From Symbiodinium natans (taxonomy: Eukaryota > Sar > Dinophyceae > Suessiales > Symbiodiniaceae), in the NCBI GenBank assembly GCA_905221605.1, contig CAJNDS010002253.1, positions 284,904 through 348,903 on the forward strand: DNA of 64,000 nt, read 5' to 3'. Position 1 is the first letter of the stretch; every line of letters begins with the position of its first letter. The notes below the pieces were generated by a model. The model made no database searches. It was not told the DNA's origin and saw only the letters and a list, made by a program, of their open reading frames with translations. A program made the position numbers and the translations under genes. Shown piece after piece: positions 55,480 through 64,000 of this stretch.

Positions 55480-55805
55480 CAGTCAGAAGCCACTTCGTTG
55501 TCGGTCAAAAGGCAGCAGTTCAAGCAGGAATCAACGAGTTTCATGCAGGCAGCCCGTGCTTCTGCAGAAACTGGAGTGCTGGTGGACTTGAGCGACACAG
55601 TCCTGCAAGGAGAGTCAGCTCCTGGCAGGGCCTCGTGGGAGAGAAGAATGAGTTGCCAGCCCATGAGCAGTCAGTTGAGGTGCAAGAACTTTGCTGGTGC
55701 ACTTCAAGACCGAGTGGAAGGGACCCACAGCACAGAAGAGGAAACGATGTCATGCTGGCTTTAGCTCAGGTCAGAAGGGCCCTGTTTGCTTTCCCAGATC
55801 TGCCT
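55480..55805 (+). pseudogene. Scrambled partial copy of the 42-54-kb gene
   Basis: In order it carries sequence like 42697-42730 (CACTTCGTTGTC-GTC-AA-GCAGCAG), then 42198-42358 (ACACAGTCCTGCAAGGAG, CTCCTGGCAGGGCCTCGTGG, AGAAGAATGAG-TGCCAGCCC). Next comes sequence like 42586-42600 (CAAGAACTTTG-TGGTGCA), then 52138-52225 (CACAGCAC-GAAGAGGAAACG, TTTAGCTCAGG, AGGGCCCTGT). Pieces from two exons that are 9.5 kb apart in the gene are thus joined here, partly out of order. Confidence 0.75.
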
Positions 55806-56067
55806 TCATGATTGTGCTAGAGTCTAGAGGCACTCTGAGAAGGTTTTTGCTGTGTCGGTATGGGGGTGCTGCCTGGTGTGTGGGACAAACAGAGCAGGCC
55901 CAAGCTGTAGTTCATTGTTTTGGTGGCAGTGTCGGTGGGTCGGTGGAATCCACAGACGATACCAAAGGAGCCCACACAACAAAGCTTGGAGATGCAGCTC
56001 GGGCAAGACCATGACTCCTGACCCAGAGCCAGCGCGATAATATTGAGCTGGATCGTGCTTTCTCTGG

Positions 56068-56420
56068 GTCAGGCGTCTTTTTTTTTTTTTATTATTAATA
56101 CTTTTGTTGCCAACCAGTGCCTCTTTAAGTTTAAGAGGCCTTCTGGACTCGGCCTGCCTGTGGGTTTCAGATTCGACCCCGGGCATTGAGAAGCGAGGAG
56201 GCAAGAAAAAGACCGAGCCTGCAGCAATTCTTAGGATTGGAGTTTGCGACTGATTCTGTGAGCAGAGCGAGCATGAACCAGATCCATTGCTTTAGGTAGG
56301 TGGAACAAGCTAATAAAGAAGTGTGTATATATATATATACACATACTTTTTTATATGTAGCTTTTCCTTTCTCCATCTCTCTCTGTATCTCTCTTTCTCT
56401 TTATCTCTCTATCTCTGTGC
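56068..56420 (+). repeat. Simple-sequence stretches (poly-T, TA microsatellite, CT-rich)
   Basis: Poly-T at 56080-56093, a short palindromic GTGTATATATATATATACAC near 56322-56341, and a CT-rich stretch of TCTCTCT units (56370-56416). No gene. Confidence 0.8.
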
Positions 56421-56492
56421 ACATGTGTTTTTGGAAGACAGTTAGGGCTCAAGTCGTGAAAGATAACCTTTCGCAGCTACTCCGAAGCACCT

Positions 56493-57008
56493 ATGGCGAG
56501 CGGCCTTTTTCGGCCTTATGAAGCGCTGAGCCGAGAAGAAAACGTGACCAGTCCAGTGCTGCCGACGGAATCCGAACCCATTGCGAAGTTGAAGAGGGGT
56601 CTACGAAGGTACTTTGAGGAAGACGAAGAGTTCCGTGTGGACCCCCACCATGCAACTGAGCTGCTGCAATGCCTCAGAGACTCCAAGAAACGCTCCCGAG
56701 ACTTGGAAGCTGAGGGCCGGAGTTTGAGGGCACGGATTGACAGTCTGCAAACACAGCTGGACATGTCCAACAAGGCCAATATAGATGCAGAGCTAGCGAT
56801 CCAAGAACGAGATCTCGAGCTGGGAACAAAGAACGACCATATCAAGATGCTCCTACAAGAGAGAGATCAGCTCCGGCTCTGTGTCAAGGGAGCACACGAA
56901 GCCTCAGGGAGACTCAAGCAAAGCCTGAAGGATCTCAATGCAGCAATGCAAGCCACAAAGATGGCCACCGAGGACGACACTTTTGTGCCATCAGAGTCCG
57001 AGGCTTGA
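56493..57008 (+). CDS. Small coiled-coil protein, 171 aa, unknown function
   Basis: Complete ORF with ATG in good context (ACCTATGGCG, purine at -3 two bases off, G at +4) and a TGA at 57006-57008. After a short N-part (FRPYEALSREEN) and a basic/acidic helix (GLRRYFEEDEEFRVD), residues 60-150 form a continuous heptad-like coiled coil (RARIDSLQTQLDMSNKANID, IKMLLQERDQLRLCVKGA). The acidic C-terminus ends SESEA. No Cys/His motif, signal peptide or membrane segment. It has no intron and no sign of decay. Could be a structural or adaptor protein; I do not recognise the family. Confidence 0.65.
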   Translation: MASGLFRPYEALSREENVTSPVLPTESEPIAKLKRGLRRYFEEDEEFRVDPHHATELLQCLRDSKKRSRDLEAEGRSLRARIDSLQTQLDMSNKANIDAELAIQERDLELGTKNDHIKMLLQERDQLRLCVKGAHEASGRLKQSLKDLNAAMQATKMATEDDTFVPSESEA

Positions 57009-57893
57009 GATGTGGCCACAGCGACTGAGACAGGGTGGCCTGTCTGCTGAAGTTGGAAAGCTCCTGAGTTTGAGTCCCTTTCACAAGTTGGTTTCTTCCA
57101 AGTCGGCTGCTGTGGAGAAAAAAAAGAGCGCTTTGCAGTACTGATTCCTCATGAGAAGCCATAAGACATGCTAGGCTGGTCAGCCTGCCCGAACACTCTA
57201 AGCTTCAGCTTGGGTTTAGGGCTAGGCTTCCAGCCAAGCAGCTTGTACAGCTAGGTCTGCTGATTTGGAAACTGTGTCCTTTCAGGATTAGTAGCTGTGT
57301 CACTTTGAAACTCTATGCTGTCTGCGCTACAGTACTTCCAGTCAAAGATGTTTTTTCGAGACTTGGGCTCTGAACCGGCACCATTTCGATGGTAACGACA
57401 AAGGAGTCGCCACAAATAGATGTCTGCAGTTGTCCGTTTTCATATCTTCCAACTGTCTTTTTAAAAGATTATCCCAGATTCGATTTTCGGGTTTAGGGGC
57501 TCGACTGCAAGGTTTTACAGTTTAGAGTTTGGGGGCATCGGTCGTATACTTCGAGAAGCAGCTTTCAATCAAAATGTGCTGCAAGCAGCTGTTCTTTTAC
57601 AGGCACTGTTTGTAATGTCAAAAATGTAAGTTGAAATAGGTGTTTTCTTCATGTGTTTGTTGCCCTCTTGAAGAAAAGGAGCTTTGAAACCCGTTTCCCA
57701 TGCAAAACATCATGCTGATTTCGTCCTGGTTTCTTTCGCTTTAAACACAACAACACACGAAACAACACCAAGTAACAATTTCATATGTCAATGGCAACAT
57801 GTTTTTGAGGGAATCAAACAGCTAAAACAACAATGAACAATAACCAACAGCAAAAATTGGCAGGGGCCCGGCAAACCCTTTGGACACCCAAGT
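57009..57893. other. No gene seen
   Basis: AT-rich DNA with short ORFs only. A GTTTAGGGCTAGG remnant near 57212 and GGGTTTAGGGG near 57490 are isolated telomere-like words. Confidence 0.5.
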
Positions 57894-58037
57894 GGTTTTG
57901 GCCACCAAGTGGTCCGCGCCAGTTGGCCCCTCCAACTACTCCACTGGCTGACCACCATGGAGTGCCCTGGGCCGGTCTTGCCTTGATTGTTCTTGCTGTT
58001 AAGTCCCCACTGGCTGACCACCATGGGGCATATGCAC
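57894..58037 (+). repeat. Dispersed repeat R2, copy 2, with a CCAAGTGGTCCGCGCC unit
   Basis: 57936-58037 matches 28585-28686 over 102 bp. The preceding CCACCAAGTGGTCCGCGCCA matches the repeats at 44.0-44.2 kb and, inverted, 28779-28803. Confidence 0.85.
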
Positions 58038-59042
58038 ATCTTTCATCCCCCCTAGGGAGTCTGACTTGCAACATCCTTTCGCCATTGAGTGTCGGTTGTC
58101 TGTCCTTGACAACGAGTACGTGATCCGAACCTCTTCTGATGACCTCGGTTTGAATAACCGCTGTCGCACCAGTGGCTACATGATGGTGGTTTTGAGAATC
58201 TGGCAATGTCGCAATTTGCGATTCCCCCACAAGCTCTGTGCTTCCTTGTGAACCGGGACTTCATTGACGACTTCGAGTACTGAGTCCGTGGGGTATCTAG
58301 TAGTTCAGCGCGATTGCTCGCTTTGTTTTTTGGTGTTTGTTTGCTTGGTGGTTGCTTGGTGTGTCTGGCGGATTGTGTGCGCTGACTTTGTTTCACCCTT
58401 TACGTCGAGCCCAACAAGACCGGCCTACTGTGCTACTGATGTAGTAAAGAGGCGTCAGTCCAAAAAAAAAAATCTTTCAAAAATGCTTTCAAGAAAAATC
58501 AATCACAGACGGGGGTGCAAGGGAAGGCTTTTCCGGGGCCCATTTCTCAGCCCAAAAAAGCCACATGAAACGGTCCCGCAGAACGGGCCTTCACAGTTGC
58601 CAGTTGCAAGCCGTTGTTACTTGAGTTTGTGCAACTTACAGGGCCACACTGCCACATGTTGGCTGCACTTCTCTGCAGTAAGTCTGCATTCAAGATTATC
58701 AGATCTGAGCAGATGAAACGCAGCGTGACCGAAAATGAGCACTTCGATCCAACACACCAGAGCAACCGAAACCACCAGGCACTCATAAAAGGCAGAAAGG
58801 CAACCTTCAAAAAATCAGAAACAGACAAGATAAAACAAATCTTCAAAGAAAAATCTCTTCCAAACATTGCCTGCCACGCAAAGAAGTTGCCCAAGCAAAA
58901 ATTTTGCAAATTTTATTTGGACTGGTACTTTTCGAAAATAGGGTTTCTTTGGGGTCAACCCCATTCCCTAAAAGGTTGCCACCCCAGAGGTCACGCCTTG
59001 CAAAAGTTGCAACCGGCAAGTTAGAGGAATGATTGCGACTGG
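58038..59042. other. No gene seen; contains repeat R3 copy 1
   Basis: Short frames only. 58536-58606 (GGCTTTTCCGGGGCCCATTT ... AACGGTCCCGCAGAACGGGC) recurs in diverged form at 59311-59383. Confidence 0.55.
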
Positions 59043-59308
59043 AAGCAAATTAAAACAAAACCTAAACAATTCGTGGGTTGTCCAAAATGTTCAAACTCAT
59101 CAAAAAACAGCACTTCTGTGTTGAATACACTCCGGTGTTTTGCTCGCTGCGTTCGCACTCATTTACATTTTGGTAAGACACTTTGCAATTTCGAACGGTT
59201 GGGTTTGGGCGTCGCGCGCAACATTTGCGGCATCAACACCACAGTTGAACTCGTCTTGTCCTGCAGTTGATTTCTGTCCAAACGGCACTGTCAGAGACTT
59301 TCAAAAAT
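59043..59308 (+). repeat. Dispersed repeat R1, copy 2
   Basis: Counterpart of 16872-17100 in the same orientation, starting AGCAAATTAAAACAAAACC and ending ACGGCACTGTCAGAGACTTT. It is followed directly by repeat R3 copy 2 (59311-59383). Confidence 0.8.
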
Positions 59309-59390
59309 GGGAGGCTTTTCCGAGGCTCATTTCTAAGCCCAAAAAAAGCCACATAAAACGGTCCCGCAGAACGGACCTCACAGTAGGCAG

Positions 59391-59999
59391 AAGCCTGAGC
59401 GCTTCCACCATGCTGTGCAAAGACCGCCAAAATGGTGCCACGCGGTAGAAATACAAAGAATCTGCAAAAAGCGAAGCCTAGGAGACCCAAAAATACTAGA
59501 GGAACTGGAGACTTGCATGTCCGTCCACGCAGCTTTGATTTTATGAATCTGCAACTGGGAAGATGTAACCTGAAAAGATTTCAAAGGATGCCTCCCTTAC
59601 TTCCGTCTGGATTTCAACGACTGCCTGGTGCATCTGCGTATGCTTAGTCTAATTTTGTCACAAACGTTTGCTTGTAATTGGAGATTTAGGTTAAGGGTGG
59701 CTTGGATTAAAGGCGCTGTTGGCTCATGTTAATGTTTTGGTGTCTGGTTTTGTTGCTTTTGTACTGCGTTGTTGCTGCATTGAGCTGTCGTGTGTAGTTT
59801 GCTTTCTTTGCGTCTTAGAGATGAATGTCGTGAAGAGCCGATTGCGCTTCTTTGCGTGAAAATTCTGTGCCAGATTTGTATCGACATTGCTTAGATGCTT
59901 GTTGTTGGCCCGGACCTTAGTTACAGTTGCTCATTGCCCGGACTCCATCTGTGCTGCATGTAGCTTTCGGTCGTGTTCTCGTTTGGATTGGACTTCCAG
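59391..59999. other. No gene seen
   Basis: Short Lys/Arg-rich frames around 59430-59650, but no start, length or motif that I would support as a gene. T/G-rich afterwards. Confidence 0.45.
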
Positions 60000-62900
60000 A
60001 AAGTTTGTGAGAGCATTGTGGTCTAGTGTTGATTTTGAGGCCTGTTTTAAATAATTGAATTTAGGAACCTCAGAAACCAATTACAGGGTGAATTGCCCGA
60101 GTTGTTTCCTATTGCCGAGAAGCAATTGTATAAAGAAGCCAGACCTAAGGAAACATTGGCAGGTGATTTTCCTCCATTGTTCCTTCAGGAGCTGGCAGAT
60201 GCAATTGCTGATTCGTCCTACGCCCTGATCACTGAGTACTGCGATTGCGTTTTCTTCGCGACGAGCACAAGTGGCAAGGACAAATGGTTGCTATTCATTC
60301 TGTTGGAGACGGTTTCCGCGGGATTGCCTGAGCATTGCCCCAGGACTTCGTTTGTTCAGACTGGTTGCATTCTTGTATAGCTTCAACAATTGGAGACACA
60401 CTTTGATGATTCCACAAACTGCATGTCCACTCGGATTGGTTTGACTGTGCAGATGGCAGAAGAGTATTATTGCAGACTTTGACATCATAGTTTGTATTGA
60501 GTACATGAATTATGATTTTTTCCTTCAGTGCCAGTGATTGCTTTTGGTTCTTCGGATTGCCATAACAAGACCATTCGAGATTCACGAAGACGGCGTTTGC
60601 ATTGTACAGTGCGAGGCATTGGCAAGTCTTCGGATTGGGTTTGTGTTGTCCAACACAGATACTCAGAGTTTTATTGTGCTGCAGCTCATCGTCACTACCT
60701 GCGCTGCTTGCACATTTGAGTGCGTGATTCAAGTTCTTTCAAGACCGCAGCAGATTGGTTTGCGTTCTGCAGACTGATCACAAGATGAAGCATTGTTCCT
60801 TTCCTTTGGCGGTGAAAAGGACATTGCAGTCAGCGCGAACGAGTGGTGCTATTTTTCTGCATGGTGCCGATTGTGACGAAGTGGCTTACCCATTTCTACT
60901 TATATCGCATGTCAGTGGCATTGTGGTTTTCTGGCGAACGCTCATCCTCTGGAGTCCATTGCCAGTGCTTGGCTGACAACAGCTTATTGACCTCGAGAAG
61001 CTGTTGACAGGTATGGATTGAGCTTGTGTCTGGTTCACTGCATCGTTGCAGGATTGCAGCATGATATCCCACAGCTGATTGCCTTGCTGCTTCTTCAGCG
61101 AGAGGTTGCCTCTTGGTTTGGAGCATGGCTTTACGAGAAGAAGACTGGCGAGATTGCCTGTATTGTTGCCCGAAAGGCGCGAGATGCTGTGGCAACATGC
61201 TGGATTGAGCAGGATGCACTAAGGATTGGTGGTGTCTGATATTCATTGCCTCTGATTTTCACGTTGTGCGGATATTGCTTCCGCGTGATGTTCTTCATGG
61301 CGATTGTTGAGTGCCATTGATCCTTACATCGCACACTTCGCCGATGCGATTGTGATTTCACGATTTGACGTTGCCCTTTGACAGACAGATGGTCCTATGT
61401 ATATTGCAGAGGACATCACCAATGATGCCTGATTGTGTGACGGTCACGAAGAGCTAATATGGACACTGGTGGTGAGAGGTTATTCTGCAAGCGTTGTGCA
61501 TTGACCACTCTGGTCATTGAGAGTGAAACGATGGATCTTTGATTGGATTGACATATGCTTGGACGTATTCGCAGTTGCTTTGTCTTCGTGGTAATGGTCA
61601 GCGCTTGTGAACTCATTGCTTGTGATTCTTTATTTCCGTATTTTTCTATGTGCAAACCAAGTCATTGCATTCATTCGACCACAGTGAGATCAAATATCGC
61701 TGGTAGCGTCGCTTGTAGCCGCGAGCTTGGTGGAACGCCTCATTGGGCTCAAAACCCAAAGTTGTATAGGATTGGAATTCAAGTTTTACGTGGAGTCAGA
61801 CCTTTATTGGCGACTGTATCAGTGCATGAGAGTTCTTTGGATGATGGAATGGTTTGTGGATCGCTTAGCTTATCTACTATTTTATTTCAGGCCGAGTTGA
61901 TTGATGATATCTTCCTTGTGATTGACATACACTGGTTTCAGGAAGCCATAGATCCGACATTGCTATCTCTACATGGCCTTGCTCGGTTCTGCAAGTTGTG
62001 AGAAGGGTCATTCTTTCGGAGTGCAGATTTGAGATTGTTTCCTTGACCCTGATCTAAAGCAGCGTATTGATCGCCGTTGCAAAGCTGCGCCTGGGAATCT
62101 TCTGGATTGCATTGGATGCAACCTGGTTGGTTCTACTTGAGTGACAGCATTGTCTCAGCGTTGCTCATTGGTCAGCTGCTTCTTTTGAACCTCTTCGTAC
62201 AGTATTGAGGTCTTACAAAATTTGTTTGGTTCTGTCATTGTTCTCATGCTGCAGATTTCATTGCACGAACAGTGATTGGTTTTTGTTTGCAGGCTGCTAG
62301 TGACTGCTTCGTGGGATGTTTTGCATTGTTTCCGGAAGAAGACGAATGATTGCGATTGGATTGCTTTCATTGAGATCTTCGGTACGGTGTTGGACACCGT
62401 ATTGAACTTGGATCTGGAAAGTCATTGCAACTCCACCTATGTTGCAAGACCTGCCGTATTGAGCATCTTGAGTCACATTGACCTACTCATTGTGACATCA
62501 AGCCATTTCTCAGAATGCCACACGAAGTGACGAGCCTTTGGTACAGAAAGATTGCCAAATCCAGGAATGTCTTCGGATAGGTTGACTGCAACCAAAAGCT
62601 ATTGCCGTCTTGACGTGAAGAAGAACTGAGCTCATTGAGCCCCGTTGGCAGAAGCGCTTTCTAATTCATTGGTCTCTAGTTTCTGGTTCTATTGGCTGCG
62701 AGTAAGCTGTGTTTGGATGATTGCTAAGTCATTCATTCAATGCGATTGTTGATCTTGCGATTGTAAAGGAACTCTAGAACAAGAAATTGTCTGCAAGATG
62801 CCAGTTCCAGACCATTGCCTTTGTTTTGTCAAGTAACAGATGACTGCCCTAGAACATAATGAAGATTGACCCACAAGAAGGTCGGCAGCATCAAGAATTG

Positions 62901-63250
62901 TTGTACAGTTGGTTGTCGTAAAGCTGCTAGTGTGAATGATTGCTGAAGCATTCATTCAAGGGACGGTGTTAGGATTGAGCTTTACTTCCTGCACATGTAC
63001 ATTGTCCATTGCATGAACAACATGCAACACTGACAGAGAACATTGGCATGTGGACATTGCCATGTCCATGATGCATTGGCTCAAGGCTCAAGGTGCCAAC
63101 GAGGATTGGCTAAGGATTGGCTCAGCCCAAGTGACACAAAAGATTGCTGAGCGAGAGATTGCATCTGACAGTTGTATGCTTGTATTGTGGTGTGGTCAAG
63201 ACCATTGATTGAACAGTCATGTGTTTGGTAGTTTACATAACAGTTTGATA
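60000..63250 (+). other. ATTG-rich strand-asymmetric non-coding region
   Basis: No ORF beyond about 150 codons and none convincing. ATTG occurs on the plus strand roughly every 34 bases (about 42 times in 60000-61440 by hand count), far above the few expected by base composition. CAAT is rare. The words are mostly GATTG or CATTG followed by C or G. Spacing is irregular. Confidence 0.6.
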
Positions 63251-64000
63251 TTGTACAGAAAGTGACCTTTGAACATTTCATTAAAGTTGTCCAAAGGTGG
63301 GGGCCCATTCTCTGGTTCCCAAAAGCGCACGGTGCGCCGCGGGGCGGGCGTGTTTAAGATGGCGCCCCACAGCTGCGTGCATGTTCCCCCATTAAACATG
63401 CCGAGGTGCTTGACCGAAAGCCGCGCGTCCGTGCATAAAAACAGCTCCGGACTGAGGATTAAGGCACAGTTGAGAATGCTGGGTCTGACGGCAACAGTCT
63501 TCCCTTTGCCACGCTGGACTGGGCGGCCAGCATAACCTACTTGACTGGCAGTGCAGGTCTCGGCGGTGTTCATCTGCCAAGTCCGCGGAGACTGGGGGCC
63601 TTGTCAACCGCAACAGGCGTCCGATTTCGTAAGAGGCGCGAAAGCAGTAGCGAAACTGCGCACCAGAACCCAAGATCAGACTCAGTTCCTTGCAGACCTG
63701 GACAGTAAATGGATAAGGAAGGGCAGCTTGTAGTGGCAATTTTTGCTGAGGCCACGTTCTATGGTACAACTCACGGAGACACACGCGCCCGAAGGAGCGG
63801 GCGGAAGGGACGGGCGGGGGCAGCCGAGAAAACAAAACCCACATTGTGATGTGGTGAAAAACCAATGTTTTGAGACACTTATATCCGAGGTGCTCACACT
63901 TGTCTTGGTTTTCGTACAATCAAGGCATAGCGTGGAAGAGAAGATAGCACAAGTGCGCCCTTCTATCCTCCCGGTACCTTGCGCGCGTGAAGGGCATCTT
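63251..64000. other. GC-rich end of window, no gene supported
   Basis: Base composition changes sharply to GC-rich near 63300, and the ATTG words stop. Minus-strand frames up to 175 codons (63392-63919) exist, but I see no motif in them. A CGCACGGTGCGCCGCGGGGC stretch (63328-63347) can fold locally. Confidence 0.4.

Noticed and set aside
60093-62001. ORFs of 95-148 codons in the ATTG-rich block
   Set aside because: No start context, motif or codon pattern, and lengths expected by chance in T-rich DNA.
63071-63083. TTGGCTCAAG near 63075 as a second spliced-leader relic
   Set aside because: Only 10 bases match and it lies in the ATTG-rich block where ATTGGCT words are common.
63392-63919. 175-codon minus-strand ORF at the window end
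   Set aside because: GC-rich DNA gives long open frames by chance; overlapping frames are equally open and none has a recognisable motif.

Overview
The window reads as nuclear DNA of a dinoflagellate, probably a Symbiodiniaceae-like alga. The signs are plant-type TTTAGGG repeats at many internal sites, Ty1/copia-type retrotransposons, a 22-residue FNIP-type repeat array, GC-AG as well as GT-AG intron candidates, and a 12-base match to the 3' end of the dinoflagellate spliced leader. I see no prokaryotic gene organisation, no tRNA or rRNA gene and no CRISPR array. The organism call is an inference from these signs.

Region 1 (1-16.5 kb) is a nested pair of LTR retrotransposons on the minus strand. 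An older copia-type element (element 3) is cut in two by a young copia-type element (element 1, 3085-11493). Element 1 has 134-bp LTRs that look identical, a 5-bp CAGAC target duplication, an initiator-tRNA primer site, a polypurine tract and one unbroken 2295-codon gag-pol frame. Both halves of element 3 stay open: gag-protease-integrase lies at 11494-15874 and RT-RNase H plus a long C-terminal extension at 3084-1, running off the window.

Region 2 (16.6-30 kb) begins with degenerate telomere-like DNA and a dispersed repeat. It then holds an intron-less reading frame of about 9.4 kb on the plus strand, carrying a glycosyltransferase-like DxD segment, an alpha/beta-hydrolase-like Ser-Asp-His set and a UPF1-like SF1 helicase. 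At least one frameshift and three in-frame stops break it, one of them inside the helicase. Repeats follow, including a 210-bp tandem duplication.

Region 3 (29.9-39.5 kb) holds two exon-like pieces of a host gene on either side of element 2 (30685-39017, plus strand). Element 2 is an inverted, near-identical sister of element 1 with GTTTT target duplications, but its gag-pol has two frameshifts.

Region 4 (39.5-55 kb) appears to be a multi-exon gene of an unknown, probably dinoflagellate-specific family (exons near 40.7-41.6, 41.9, 42.1-43.4, 43.4-43.75 and 51.8-54.9 kb). Its 8-kb intron is packed with interstitial telomere repeats, long GT microsatellites, an FNIP-repeat pseudogene and a 980-bp direct duplication. 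A scrambled copy of the gene's own exons lies at about 55.5-55.8 kb.

Region 5 (56-64 kb) has one small coiled-coil gene (56493-57008), copies of the repeats that flank the giant frame of region 2, and about 3.2 kb of unusual non-coding DNA strongly enriched for ATTG on one strand.
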